From: Marinomonas profundimaris
Lineage (GTDB): Bacteria; Pseudomonadota; Gammaproteobacteria; Pseudomonadales; Marinomonadaceae
Assembly: GCF_000508165.1 (NCBI RefSeq)
Contig: NZ_AYOZ01000007.1
Coordinates: 39,559-103,558, forward strand
Length of the DNA: 64,000 bases
Reading direction: 5' to 3'
Part shown: piece after piece, positions 29,562 to 39,272 of the stretch
Position numbering within the stretch: the stretch's first letter is position 1
Layout: the number at the start of each line of letters is the position of its first letter
Made by a program: the position numbers and the translations under genes
The notes under the pieces: model-generated
Database searches by the model: none
What the model was told of the DNA's origin: nothing
Seen by the model: the letters and a program-made list of their open reading frames with translations, nothing else

Positions 29562-30932
29562 CTACGCCACTTCCCTTGGCGAGGCAATTCGCTTGCCTTC
29601 GTATCGACGCACGACGGCGCGGAAACGCAGTATTAGAATCAGCGCCAGCAAACTTAACCCTGCTCCCAAGCCGATGTAAAAACCGCGCAAAGACAAGCTT
29701 TCAGACCACGGGCTGTAATGGGACAACCAGAAACCGAGTGGAATACTGAGGCCAAACAAAGACACGCCAAAGGCGATCATCGAAGAGCGCGTATCACGAA
29801 AGCCTCGTAATGCACCGGTAAACACGGTTTGCAGCATATCGGGCAACTGGTAACAGGAGGAGATTAATAAGATACTCGCCGCCAACGCCACGACTTGCTC
29901 GTTACTGCTGTAAATGTAAGGAATTTGATCATGAAACAGTTGAGTAAGGGTAAAACATACACACACATAACCCAGCCCTAACATGACGATGACGCGTATG
30001 CGTTTTCGAACGCCTTCTACCCCTTCTTTCGACATGGCTTTGGCGACCACAATGGCCGTCACGGCACTCATCGCCATCATTGGCGTGAACAAGAAAGAAG
30101 TGTAAGACATGACGATTTGACCACCGCCTAGCGCTAAATCGCCAAACGACGAAATAAGCCACGTCATGGAGGAAAACAACCCCACCTCAAACGCGAAGGC
30201 AAACCCGGCTGGCGCGCCGACATTCAATAGAATCGAAAATTTACGGGTATAACGCCAGACCAAGCGCGTGAACAGCGGCGCTTTATTAAAAAATCGATCG
30301 TAAATGAAAAATAACGAAACCGCCAAATACAAGGACAAGGACGACGCCAACGCCGCGCCTTTTGCGCCCATTTCCGGAAAGCCAAACTTGCCGAAAATCA
30401 GCACATAGTTAAACAAGATATTCAGCACCAAACCAAAGCTCGCTACAAACAACGGAAAGCCCGGACGGCCAGCGGCTTCAAACAAATTTTTGTACGCCGT
30501 CATCAATGCGAGCATAGGCAGCGCGGGAGCGAAGATGTACAAATAGGAAATAGAAACGCGTCTGGTTTCCTCTTCTGTGGCCATCAAACCCGCAAAGTAA
30601 GGCAATAAGAAAACCACCAGCAAGCTCGCCAATAAACCGAGCACGACGGACAAACCAATCGCTTGAGACATATAAAGATTGACCAACTTCGGTTGTCGAC
30701 CATGTAGATGGCGAGTCACCAAAGGGGTAATGCCAAACGTGACACCAATCAGAAAGCAACCAACGGGCAGCCATAAACTCGATGCCAAACCCACCGCCGC
30801 AAGATGCAGCGCACTGTAATGACCCAGCATAATGGTATCGACCACGCTAATGGATAACTCCAACGTCATCGTCAACACCATAGGAAATAACAAATGCAGA
30901 ACTTCTTTTAATACTACAAAACGCTTAACCAC
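29562..30932 (-). CDS. MATE family multidrug/metabolite exporter
   Basis: A 456-aa inner-membrane protein with about 12 helices in two homologous halves, as in the NorM/DinF branch (LFPMVLTMTLELSISVVDTIMLGHYS; GAPAGFAFAFEVGLFSS). Expected to use a sodium or proton gradient. Substrate unknown. It converges with hmuV; an inverted GTAGGTTTAA/TTAAACCTAC pair (29493-29502 and 29556-29565) spans the two gene ends. Confidence 0.9.
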   Translation of the reverse strand: MVKRFVVLKEVLHLLFPMVLTMTLELSISVVDTIMLGHYSALHLAAVGLASSLWLPVGCFLIGVTFGITPLVTRHLHGRQPKLVNLYMSQAIGLSVVLGLLASLLVVFLLPYFAGLMATEEETRRVSISYLYIFAPALPMLALMTAYKNLFEAAGRPGFPLFVASFGLVLNILFNYVLIFGKFGFPEMGAKGAALASSLSLYLAVSLFFIYDRFFNKAPLFTRLVWRYTRKFSILLNVGAPAGFAFAFEVGLFSSMTWLISSFGDLALGGGQIVMSYTSFLFTPMMAMSAVTAIVVAKAMSKEGVEGVRKRIRVIVMLGLGYVCVCFTLTQLFHDQIPYIYSSNEQVVALAASILLISSCYQLPDMLQTVFTGALRGFRDTRSSMIAFGVSLFGLSIPLGFWLSHYSPWSESLSLRGFYIGLGAGLSLLALILILRFRAVVRRYEGKRIASPREVA

Positions 30933-31016
30933 GCATCACCGCCGACTATCCATAGAAAACACTCAGAAACAGCCGAGCAATTTACCACCGATCATAAAAC
31001 ATTGCACTCCATCACC

Positions 31017-31091
31017 TGTAGGTCGGTATTTATGCCGACAACAAACCTCCTCACAACAAATCACGTCTTGTCGGCCTAAAGGCGCGACCTA
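31017..31091. repeat. Dispersed repeat family R1, copy 1
   Basis: Two hairpin-forming units with ends TGTAGGTCGG and CGACCTA. Left unit CTGTAGGTCGGTATTTATGC..., right unit GTCGGCCTAAAGGC..., typical of REP-like intergenic elements. Between the MATE and LysO genes. Confidence 0.75.
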
Positions 31092-31176
31092 AAAAAAACC
31101 AACCTTGTATTTAAAGGAAAATACCGAGAAAATGCCGCACCACTATTGATCCACAGTCTAGGAAGACGATTCACAC

Positions 31177-32091
31177 ATGACGATTTTATCGACTCTCGGC
31201 CCACTATTAATCGCTTTACTCTTTGGTTACTGGGTCAATATCAAATTATTCACACCAACACGCGTTGCGAAAGGCTTAGAACAATTGGTTTACCTTATTC
31301 TAGGTTTAATTGGTTTCAGCCTGGGTGCGTTGGATAATTTAGCCGAAAAAATGTTAATCGCAGGGTATCAAGCCATCGTCTTCTTTGTATTGATCAGTGT
31401 ACTCAGCCTGGCCGGATTGTATTTCAGCGGTTTGCGCTTTGGTGGTACTCATTCAGAGCCATTAGCAACAACCCGCACCAGCAATAAATACCACGCTTTG
31501 ATGGATGCGGTGAAAACGATGGCTTGGGTGATTGGTGGTGTGGTCGTTGGTTTTTTTGCAAAAGATTGGCTCACTGGCGTCGACGAGCTCGTCACAGGGT
31601 TGCTGTATGTTTTGCTCTTTTTAATCGGCTGCCAGCTTCGTCAAGGCAACCATCGTCTACGCAAACTTTTTTTGAATACCCAAGGCGTTATCATTGCTCT
31701 GGTGACGATTTTCACCACGTTATTCGCCGGTTGGCTTGGCAGCCTTATACTTGGCCTCAACTGGAACCAAGGGCTTGCCGTTGTCTCTGGCTTCGGTTGG
31801 TACAGTTTGTCCGGCATTCTGATTACTGGCTTGGGCGATCCGGTACTGGGCACCACCGCGTTCTTACTCGACCTAGCGCGTGAAATTCTCGCCCTTATTC
31901 TTATCCCCTTTCTTGCAAGGTTGAACAGCCATATGTCCGTTGGTTATTCTGGCGCCACGGCGATGGACTTCACCTTACCCATACTGGGGAAATTCCATGG
32001 CGCGCAGATCATTCCTGTTTGCATCGCCAGCGGTTTTATTATGAGCATACTGGTGCCCATTCTGATTCCGTTGTTTATGGGAATAAGTTAA
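31177..32091 (+). CDS. lysO: LysO-type lysine exporter family protein
   Basis: A 304-aa integral membrane protein of the DUF340/LysO (YbjE) family, which exports L-lysine in enterobacteria. Hydrophobic helices fill the length; typical parts are GLEQLVYLILGLIGFSLGAL, an acidic/glycine segment GWYSLSGILI and a C-terminal TMDFTLP-like motif (MDFTLPILGKF). No lysine riboswitch could be recognised upstream. Lysine as substrate comes from the family, not from context. Confidence 0.85.
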   Translation: MTILSTLGPLLIALLFGYWVNIKLFTPTRVAKGLEQLVYLILGLIGFSLGALDNLAEKMLIAGYQAIVFFVLISVLSLAGLYFSGLRFGGTHSEPLATTRTSNKYHALMDAVKTMAWVIGGVVVGFFAKDWLTGVDELVTGLLYVLLFLIGCQLRQGNHRLRKLFLNTQGVIIALVTIFTTLFAGWLGSLILGLNWNQGLAVVSGFGWYSLSGILITGLGDPVLGTTAFLLDLAREILALILIPFLARLNSHMSVGYSGATAMDFTLPILGKFHGAQIIPVCIASGFIMSILVPILIPLFMGIS

Positions 32092-32113
32092 AAAAACACG
32101 TCCTTTTCGCGTT

Positions 32114-32190
32114 TGTAGGTCGGCCTTTAGGCCGTCAAAAAGCCGATGACACCAAACCAAAAACCTTGACGCGCTAAAGCACGACCTACA
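32114..32190. repeat. Dispersed repeat family R1, copy 2
   Basis: Starts TGTAGGTCGGCCTTTAGGCC and ends GCACGACCTACA. Internal hairpin GGCCTTTAGGCC. Confidence 0.78.
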
Positions 32191-32204
32191 CAAAACAAAT
32201 TACC

Positions 32205-32229
32205 TGTAGGTCGGCCTTATAAGCCGACA
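32205..32229. repeat. Dispersed repeat family R1, copy 3 (half unit)
   Basis: TGTAGGTCGGCCTTATAAGC followed by CGACA; a single hairpin arm unit directly after copy 2. Confidence 0.7.
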
Positions 32230-32638
32230 GTCAATAAACCGTCAAGACTGCCAGACAATAAAACTCGCTTTAGCAAACACTGTCATGCTTTTGTAAAATC
32301 GATTGTCTGACGCGAGCACCGCAGATTAATCTCGCTCTACGTCTTGTGCTTTGTGGAACCAATCTATTTTTTGGAACTCAAACAAAGTGTGCAGGTGAAG
32401 GGGTCGCTTTGGTAACGTGTAAACATATAAATTGGCATAAACAGCCTACCTTATGTTAGAACACTTATGTTACAAAGGTACAACGGATCTGATTTTGCAA
32501 AGCACAAGGCGTATATCATTGTTCCTGCTTTGTTTTCGCCCCATGAAATGCTGATCAAAATACGATGCGAATCGAACTCCGTCTTAACGCTTTAGATCAC
32601 TCAGTGATAAACCCACAAATAATGGAACATCTTTCCTT

Positions 32639-33373
32639 ATGAAAAAAATAGTTATGAAAAAAACGCTTATTGCGGCGCTGGTTATATCTTCCGTTTCTTT
32701 TGCGTACGCAGATGACAGTGCAATTAAACTGGACTCTAAAGAACAACGCCTTGGTTACAGCATTGGCACCATGTTTGGTTCGCGTATGTCACAAGACTTC
32801 TCTGAACTGGACATGACCACCTTCATGGCAGGCTTTCAGGATTCATTTGCTGGAAAAGAAGGCAAAATGACCATGGATGAAGTAACTCAAACCATCCAAG
32901 CATACCAACAAGAACAAATGAAAGCGGCTCAGCTTGAAGAAGAAAAAGCATCCGAAGAAGCGAAAGCTGCAGCGGCAACCTGGTTAAAGGAAAAAGAAGC
33001 CGAAGATGGCGTGAAAAAAACAGAGTCTGGTTTACTGTATAAAGTCATCACATTGGGCGAAGGTGAAAAACCAAGCGCAACAGACACAGTGGAAGTTGAC
33101 TACGAAGGCAGCCTAACCGACGGCACCGTATTCGACAGCTCCTACAAACGCGGCGAAGCCATTACCTTCCCACTTAACGGCGTCATCCCAGGTTGGACCG
33201 AAGGTCTACAGCTTATGCCGGTTGGCTCTAAATACGAACTGTACATCCCATCCGACCTAGCCTACGGCCCAGGTGGAACAGGTCCTATTCCAGCGAACGC
33301 AGCGCTTAAATTTGTTGTGGAATTACACAGCATCAAACAAGCGGATGCGCCTGATACCAGTACAGATAAGTAA
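32639..33373 (+). CDS. FKBP-type peptidyl-prolyl isomerase, periplasmic (FkpA/FklB-like)
   Basis: A 244-aa exported foldase. Signal peptide (about 1-26, ending AYADD), an N-terminal helical dimerisation region (about 30-120, rich in Glu/Lys/Ala) and a C-terminal FKBP domain (about 140-235: VEVDYEGSLTDGTVFDSS, PGWTEGLQLMPVGSKYELYIP). It acts on proline bonds of periplasmic or membrane proteins. Two nearby ATG codons (32639 and 32654) are possible; the first has GGAA upstream. A strong terminator follows. Confidence 0.93.
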   Translation: MKKIVMKKTLIAALVISSVSFAYADDSAIKLDSKEQRLGYSIGTMFGSRMSQDFSELDMTTFMAGFQDSFAGKEGKMTMDEVTQTIQAYQQEQMKAAQLEEEKASEEAKAAAATWLKEKEAEDGVKKTESGLLYKVITLGEGEKPSATDTVEVDYEGSLTDGTVFDSSYKRGEAITFPLNGVIPGWTEGLQLMPVGSKYELYIPSDLAYGPGGTGPIPANAALKFVVELHSIKQADAPDTSTDK

Positions 33374-33389
33374 ATCAGCGTACTGAATA

Positions 33390-33418
33390 AAAAGGCCATT
33401 CCAGTAATGGCCTTTTTT
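33390..33418 (+). terminator. Intrinsic terminator after the FKBP gene
   Basis: AAAAGGCCATT (33390-33400), 5-base loop, AATGGCCTTTT (33406-33416) with further T residues: a perfect 11-base stem with U-rich tail. Confidence 0.92.
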
Positions 33419-33542
33419 AATATTTCAAGAAAACCATTCATATCTTGCATATCTTATATACCTAACCGACTAAGTCTTTGTATACTAGGAAATAATCACA
33501 GTTTTTCCTTTTAAAGTTTCCACCTATAACCTTGGGCATAAA

Positions 33543-34883
33543 ATGACTTTCCCTTCCTCACACATTACTGAATACTTTAAACGTCGAACGCCAGAAGAAC
33601 AGCCTATTTGGCTTGCTTACCTAGGAATTATCTGCATAACTATCTATGCGTTTTCACGTACCGGATTTCCTGAAGCCGCAAGCATTGCATCGACCATAGC
33701 GGTATTAACGGGGTTCTGGGGGCTTTATAAATATGGCAGCAAGGTTAACAGCCACATATTATTTCGCTTTGTGTGGGTCGCTATCATTTTTCAATTTATT
33801 TCCTGGGGGCTGTCGCAGTATGTCACTCCAGAATGGGCAGAAAGCATACCAAAATTAGACAAAGTAACCCGTTGGTTTGTATTTATTCCATTAGCTTGGT
33901 GGGTTGCTCAACGTAAAAATGCCATTTGGTTAGTTTGGGGGAGTGCAGCAGCAGGCATTCTTGTATCACCTTGGGTAACTGGAGAAGGCTTTAGTGAAAT
34001 AATAGCGGGCATCAATGGACATCGCATTGATTTCGGTATCCGTAACGCACAACACACCGCGCTGTATTTTGGCAGCGTGCTAATCGGCCTGTGTTGCTTC
34101 GCCAAACCACTCTACCAAAAATATACAATATCACTCATTCCTGTTTCGCTACTTATTGCCTACTGCTTATTGGTTATTTATGTCAATGAATCACGACAAG
34201 CTTGGCTAGGCCTTATTGTCACCTTACTGCTCACTTCAATGTATTTAGTAATCAAGCAGATTAAAAAATCCTCCAGAAATAAAAAAATTATTATCGTAGG
34301 AAGCTTTTTGATTGGTTTGGCCTTATTCAGCAGTTTCATATTAACAAATGAAAAAATCACCAGTCGCGTAATGGTCGAGAAAGAAGCCATTTCCGCTGTG
34401 ACGTCGCTAAATTTTGATAATGTTCCTTATTCGAGCTTTGGGATTCGGCTGCATAGCTGGGTGGCCGCGACCAAATTTATAAAAGAAAAACCTATTTTCG
34501 GTTGGGGAAGTAATGGAAAATCTTTAGTCATGGATCATACCGAATGGTTACCAGAAAATATAAAAATAGAATTTGGGCACCTTCATAATTTTTATATTGA
34601 AACTCTAGTGAATTACGGTGTTGTTGGCTTATTTTTCTATTTTTCCATTTGGATTATCATCGGTAAAATGCTGTTTAAAGAAATACGATCTGGAAAAATA
34701 GAGAAAGAGATTGGCTATCTATTTATGACTATTTTCTGCTTTTGGAGTGTGATGAATTGCTTCGAATCCTACCAAAACTTCTGGACGGGTGTATTTTATT
34801 TTATTGTGTTCATGACGGGGATTTTAGCAAAAATCTGGAGAGGAAGGCTAAACAGTGACAATAGAACTAAGCCTCAAAATTGA
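33543..34883 (+). CDS. waaL: O-antigen ligase family protein (WaaL-like)
   Basis: A 446-aa polytopic membrane protein with about 11 hydrophobic helices and a large periplasmic loop near residues 285-345, the region that carries the catalytic histidine in WaaL (FGHLHNFYIETLVNYG fits the H-x-x-x-L signature of the Wzy/WaaL superfamily). It would transfer undecaprenyl-linked O-polysaccharide to lipid A-core. Location at the edge of the O-antigen locus supports ligase over polymerase, but the two are hard to separate by sequence. Confidence 0.75.
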   Translation: MTFPSSHITEYFKRRTPEEQPIWLAYLGIICITIYAFSRTGFPEAASIASTIAVLTGFWGLYKYGSKVNSHILFRFVWVAIIFQFISWGLSQYVTPEWAESIPKLDKVTRWFVFIPLAWWVAQRKNAIWLVWGSAAAGILVSPWVTGEGFSEIIAGINGHRIDFGIRNAQHTALYFGSVLIGLCCFAKPLYQKYTISLIPVSLLIAYCLLVIYVNESRQAWLGLIVTLLLTSMYLVIKQIKKSSRNKKIIIVGSFLIGLALFSSFILTNEKITSRVMVEKEAISAVTSLNFDNVPYSSFGIRLHSWVAATKFIKEKPIFGWGSNGKSLVMDHTEWLPENIKIEFGHLHNFYIETLVNYGVVGLFFYFSIWIIIGKMLFKEIRSGKIEKEIGYLFMTIFCFWSVMNCFESYQNFWTGVFYFIVFMTGILAKIWRGRLNSDNRTKPQN

Positions 34884-34890
34884 GGCTTAG
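34867..34890. terminator. Hairpin shared by the ends of waaL and manB
   Basis: CTAAGCCTCAA (34867-34877) and TTGAGGCTTAG (34880-34890), 2-base loop; overlaps the waaL stop. T-runs on both sides are weak, so termination may be partial. Confidence 0.55.
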
Positions 34891-34956
34891 TTTGAAAAAA
34901 GGAGTATGTTACTTAACCCTAAAATCCGCTACCTGAACACTTACCTAAAAGTCTGA

Positions 34957-36444
34957 CTAGGGTTTTATAGGCAAGGTTAAAAATAGTTCAATCATATTTT
35001 TAGAGCGATTATAGTTTCCACATTCCACATAACACCTCAGTTCCGGTGCATTACCAGACGGCCTTAAGTGGATAATATCACCACTATTGAGTGTCAAACG
35101 AAGCCCATCTGTTTCATCGATAGAAACAACTTCTAGTACTTCCATGTCTTGCGCCATTGCAGATAAAAGCTCGGTTTGTTTGGCCTTGCTAGCTTTAATA
35201 TGTTCAATAAGCTGCTTACTGGCGTCTGTTGGAATGTCTTTAATCCGATCACTGGCAGTAAATCGTGCGGGAAACTCGGCCGTCAGTTGGCTAATTGTGC
35301 GATCTTGCTCAAACGACATGGCCAATACAATCAAGGCTGGCAAGACAGAGTCTCGTGTTGGTAAAGCGTGTAATACTTGATTATTAACAACAAAGTCGGC
35401 TCCCACCAAAAAACCACCATTGGCTTCATAACCAACGATTCTGGCATTTGGTGATTGTTGCAGTAGACCTTCCATACCGGCGATGACATAAGGCGAGCCA
35501 ATTCTAGTTCTCAGCGAGATCCGTTCCGGGTTTTGCAATGTACCTCTCAACTCAAGAACCGTATTCACATTTACAGGTGCCGCCACATGGGTTGCAGCTA
35601 AATAATCAGCACACAACACACCTAAAATATCGCCCCGTAGCCACTCGCCTTTTTCATTAGCAATAAGCGGACGGTCGCCATCACCGTCAGTGGATATAAT
35701 GGCATCCAGCTTATATTCTTTCGACCAATTCAAACCTTTCTGAACATCTTCTTCTGATACCGCTTCTGTATCTATCGGAACAAAGGTTTCGGTACGCTCT
35801 AACGAAATAACGTCGGCGCCAAAATGCGCTAATAACTCTTTAATCACATCACGTGCCACACTGGAGTGTTCATACACGCCGATACGTTTGCCTTGCAGCA
35901 TTTGCGATGCAAAAAGAGAGGTATATCTTTGTTTGAAGCACTCAATGGCGGAATAATCAATGACAGGTAAAACCAACTGTGCTGTTTGATCAGCAATGGA
36001 CTTAGGCACTTCAACCAAACCATTCATAATAGAGGTTTCATCCGCTTTGCTAATCTCACCGTCTGGGCGATAAAACTTAATGCCATTACGGTCAAACGGA
36101 ATATGACTGCCTGTTATCATCACAGCTGGCATGGTATTTTGCATAGAATAAAACGCCAACGCAGGAGTTGGCAAAGCACCACAAAATACGACTTTCGTAC
36201 CAACAGATTCAGCCGCCAGCAAACAGGCTTTGGCAATATTGGGGCTACTCGGGCGTAGGTCGATACCAATAGCGACGCTAGACGCAGAAGGACAAACCGT
36301 CTGAAGGAAGGAGCGAACAAAAGCAAAGCAAAGAGCTGGGGTTAGATCCTTGACCAAACCGCGCACTCCGCTCGTACCAAACGCCACACCCAATTCACCG
36401 CTAAGTTGCTTTACCTGTACAACATTACTACTCATTCTATCCAT
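34957..36444 (-). CDS. manB: Phosphomannomutase
   Basis: A 495-aa alpha-D-phosphohexomutase converting mannose-6-phosphate to mannose-1-phosphate for GDP-mannose. It begins GVAFGTSGVRGLV, has a metal loop STDGDGDRP and a C-terminal phosphate-binding RPSGNAPELR. The phosphoserine loop reads TGSHIP instead of the usual TASHNP; the serine is kept. An ATG three codons later (36435) is possible. It follows manC with a 6-base gap, so one transcript is likely. Confidence 0.9.
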   Translation of the reverse strand: MDRMSSNVVQVKQLSGELGVAFGTSGVRGLVKDLTPALCFAFVRSFLQTVCPSASSVAIGIDLRPSSPNIAKACLLAAESVGTKVVFCGALPTPALAFYSMQNTMPAVMITGSHIPFDRNGIKFYRPDGEISKADETSIMNGLVEVPKSIADQTAQLVLPVIDYSAIECFKQRYTSLFASQMLQGKRIGVYEHSSVARDVIKELLAHFGADVISLERTETFVPIDTEAVSEEDVQKGLNWSKEYKLDAIISTDGDGDRPLIANEKGEWLRGDILGVLCADYLAATHVAAPVNVNTVLELRGTLQNPERISLRTRIGSPYVIAGMEGLLQQSPNARIVGYEANGGFLVGADFVVNNQVLHALPTRDSVLPALIVLAMSFEQDRTISQLTAEFPARFTASDRIKDIPTDASKQLIEHIKASKAKQTELLSAMAQDMEVLEVVSIDETDGLRLTLNSGDIIHLRPSGNAPELRCYVECGNYNRSKNMIELFLTLPIKP

Positions 36445-36450
36445 CTCAAC

Positions 36451-37848
36451 TTAACGACCATAGCGATCACTAAAACGCACGATATCGTCTTCGCCCAAAT
36501 AACTACCGGACTGCACTTCCACTAGCTCTAAAGGAATTTTGCCTGGATTTTCCAATGCATGAACAACACCGACAGGAATGTAAGTAGACTCGTTTTCGGT
36601 TAGCAGGATTTCACGATCACCGTTTTGCACCTTCGCAGTACCAGACACGACCACCCAATGTTCAGCACGGTGATGATGCATTTGTACGCTTAACTTCTCG
36701 CCAGGTTTCACCATAATGCGTTTCACTTGATGGCGACCACCAAGGTCTACCGTCTGGTAAGTACCCCAAGGACGATGCACCGTAGTGTGATACATATGCT
36801 CTTCACGGCCTTCGGCTTGAATGCGCTTCACGATTTTCTTCACATCCTGCGCATTGTTTTTGTCCATCACCAACACCGCATCCGCTGTTTCAACAATAAC
36901 GAGATCACTTACGCCCACGACAGCCACTAAACGAGATTCTGAACGAACAAAGCAGTTACTAGTGCCTTCTGCCATTACATCACCAAGTAACACATTATTA
37001 TCTACGTCTTTATCTGCGTAGTCATACAAGGCATCCCAAGCACCAATGTCGCTCCAGTCTCCGGCATAAGGAACCACTTTCGCTTTCTTAGTTGGCTCCA
37101 TCACCGCAAAATCAATCGACTCTTCAGGACATTGTGAAAACAGCTCAGCATCTATACGCACAAAATCCAAATCTTCGTTACGCTGCTCAAAGGCTTTACT
37201 AACTGCTTGAAAAATATCCTCACGGTGAACCGCTAATTCATCCAAGAACGCCTTTGCACGGAACAAAAACATACCGCTGTTCCACAGGTATTCGCCAGAG
37301 TCTAAATAACCTTGCGCTTTTTCAAGATTAGGCTTTTCAACAAACTCGACGACAGAGAAATTTTCACCGGAGCGAATATATCCATAACCCGTTTCTGGTC
37401 GCGTTGGCTGCACTCCAAAAGTCACTAACGCATCTTGTTTGGCTAATTCAACCGCTTGTTTGATCGTTGCTTCAAATGCCGCAATGTCACGAATGACATG
37501 ATCTGCTGGCAACACCAATATTAGTGCATCATTTGACTGGCTTCGTATCGCTTCCAACGCTGCCAAAGCGATGGCAGGCGCCGTGTTACGGCCTTTAGGC
37601 TCTAGAACAATACTGGATTTTTTAACACCGATAGACTGCAACTGTTGCGCAATTAAAAAACGGTGGTCTTCATTACAAACTACAATAGGGTCTGCCACTT
37701 CCAAAGACACAGTGCGTTGCATGGTCTGCTGAAGAAGACTGTATTCTTTATCTGTTAGCGGCAAACATTGTTTAGGAAAATGTTCACGAGACAACGGCCA
37801 AAGACGACTACCAACACCACCAGATAAAATAACAGGAATAATTTTCAC
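36451..37848 (-). CDS. manC: Mannose-1-phosphate guanylyltransferase / mannose-6-phosphate isomerase
   Basis: A 465-aa bifunctional ManC/AlgA-type enzyme making GDP-mannose. Nucleotidyltransferase signature LSGGVGSRLWPLSR near the start, PADHVI and FVEKP; C-terminal cupin isomerase domain with QMHHHRAEHWVVVSG. The start is a GTG at 37848: GAAGGA lies six bases before it and the product begins KIIPVILSGG. Upstream codons in the same frame encode an unconserved hydrophobic tail. Supplies GDP-mannose to Gmd and Fcl encoded far upstream in the same locus. Confidence 0.94.
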   Translation of the reverse strand: MKIIPVILSGGVGSRLWPLSREHFPKQCLPLTDKEYSLLQQTMQRTVSLEVADPIVVCNEDHRFLIAQQLQSIGVKKSSIVLEPKGRNTAPAIALAALEAIRSQSNDALILVLPADHVIRDIAAFEATIKQAVELAKQDALVTFGVQPTRPETGYGYIRSGENFSVVEFVEKPNLEKAQGYLDSGEYLWNSGMFLFRAKAFLDELAVHREDIFQAVSKAFEQRNEDLDFVRIDAELFSQCPEESIDFAVMEPTKKAKVVPYAGDWSDIGAWDALYDYADKDVDNNVLLGDVMAEGTSNCFVRSESRLVAVVGVSDLVIVETADAVLVMDKNNAQDVKKIVKRIQAEGREEHMYHTTVHRPWGTYQTVDLGGRHQVKRIMVKPGEKLSVQMHHHRAEHWVVVSGTAKVQNGDREILLTENESTYIPVGVVHALENPGKIPLELVEVQSGSYLGEDDIVRFSDRYGR

Positions 37849-37961
37849 ACCGGGTCCTTCGTATATGACAAAAAATAATCCGGCTAGTCTATCAAAACTC
37901 AGGAATAAGAAATATAAAAACGCAGAAATGAAGGAGAAGAACCAGTACACGCAAAATCATC

Positions 37962-38038
37962 TGTAGGTCGGCCTTCAGGCCGTCAACAACCATCCTAACT
38001 TTACAAAACTTCCTTGACGCGCTAAAGCACGACCTATA
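37962..38038. repeat. Dispersed repeat family R1, copy 4
   Basis: TGTAGGTCGGCCTTCAGGCC at the left end and GCACGACCTA at the right end; between galE and manC. Confidence 0.78.
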
Positions 38039-38079
38039 AAAAAACCAACCTAAACGGATCTAACACTTCTACCCTATTC

Positions 38080-39093
38080 CTACAAATCAAACCCATTTGG
38101 ATTATTCGACTGCCAGCGCCAAGAATCTTCGCACATACGAGCAAGATCAAACTCTGCTTGCCAACCAAGAAAAGCCTTAGCAAATTCAGGGTCGGCATAA
38201 CAAGTCGCGATATCACCAGGACGACGATCCACAATCTTATAGTTAATAGGTTTATTAGAAACCACTTCAAAGGCTTTGACCATTTCCAGCACAGAGTAGC
38301 CGTTACCAGTGCCTAAATTAACAACAAAATGACCGGACTGACCAAGTACTTTTTCCAAAGCGCAAACATGGCCACGAGCCAAATCCACCACATGAATATA
38401 ATCACGAACACCCGTACCATCTGGCGTATCGTAATTGTCACCAAACACGCTCAGACAAGCCAATTTCCCCACAGCAACTTGACTGATAAAAGGCAATAGA
38501 TTGTTTGGAATGCCTTTCGGGTCTTCCCCAATCAAACCCGACTCATGGGCACCAATCGGATTAAAGTAGCGTAACGTCGCAATGTTCCATTCACTATTGG
38601 CCTTGGCAAGATCACTCAACATACCTTCAACCATCAGCTTACTGGCACCATAAGGGTTGTGTGTTGACGTGGGAAAATCTTCACGAATCGGCACAGATTC
38701 AGGCATACCATAAACCGTCGCAGACGAACTAAAAATCAAATTTCGTAGACCCGCTAACTCCATGGCCTTGATAAGGTTCAAAGTCCCAGCAACATTGTTT
38801 TCGTAATACAAAAAAGGCTTTTGAACCGACTCACCCACTGCTTTCAGACCCGCAAAGTGCATCACCGCCGCAAAGGTATATTTCTCAAACACAGCATTCA
38901 GAAAGGCGGAATCCAATACATCGCCCTCAATGAATACCGGGCGCTTCCCTGAAATCGTCTCAATACGGTCTAAAACCACTTCTTTACTGTTCGAGAGATT
39001 ATCAATAATAACCGGCTCAAAACCCGCCTTAATCAACTCGACACAAGTATGTGAACCAATATAACCCGCACCGCCTGTTACCAAGACAAACAT
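38080..39093 (-). CDS. galE: UDP-glucose 4-epimerase
   Basis: A 337-aa extended-SDR epimerase interconverting UDP-glucose and UDP-galactose. Rossmann motif TGGAGYIGSHT at the N-terminus, catalytic SSSATVYG and YGASK, full GalE length and the C-terminal DRRPGDIATCYADP. Likely supplies UDP-galactose to the locus; flanked on both sides by R1 repeats, so it may be a separate transcript. Confidence 0.95.
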   Translation of the reverse strand: MFVLVTGGAGYIGSHTCVELIKAGFEPVIIDNLSNSKEVVLDRIETISGKRPVFIEGDVLDSAFLNAVFEKYTFAAVMHFAGLKAVGESVQKPFLYYENNVAGTLNLIKAMELAGLRNLIFSSSATVYGMPESVPIREDFPTSTHNPYGASKLMVEGMLSDLAKANSEWNIATLRYFNPIGAHESGLIGEDPKGIPNNLLPFISQVAVGKLACLSVFGDNYDTPDGTGVRDYIHVVDLARGHVCALEKVLGQSGHFVVNLGTGNGYSVLEMVKAFEVVSNKPINYKIVDRRPGDIATCYADPEFAKAFLGWQAEFDLARMCEDSWRWQSNNPNGFDL

Positions 39094-39141
39094 CCTTCCC
39101 CCTAAAAATAAAAAAACAAAAATCCATTAAACCAAATCACC

Positions 39142-39201
39142 TGTAGGTCGGCCTTTAGGCCGTCAATAAACGAATGGCACAAAACTAAAGCTCGACCTAC
39201 A
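39142..39201. repeat. Dispersed repeat family R1, copy 5
   Basis: TGTAGGTCGGCCTTTAGGCC at the left and CTCGACCTACA at the right; a short form, between galE and the DUF2235-type gene. Confidence 0.75.
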
Positions 39202-39272
39202 AAAACAAAAACCGTGCTATTCTAACTGCAGCCCCCAGGAAGAGGGCTTTTAAAACAACAAGGAGACACGAT

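Larger units (their letters stand above)
32092..32638. other. 547-base intergenic region with two R1 repeats and no gene
   Basis: Contains R1 repeats at 32114-32190 and 32205-32229, and a long AT-rich leader of the FKBP gene. No other conserved open frame or RNA structure is apparent. Confidence 0.6.

Noticed and set aside
30933..31176. Lysine riboswitch upstream of lysO
   Set aside because: The 244-base region is mostly the R1 repeat; no L-box-like set of conserved segments could be recognised.
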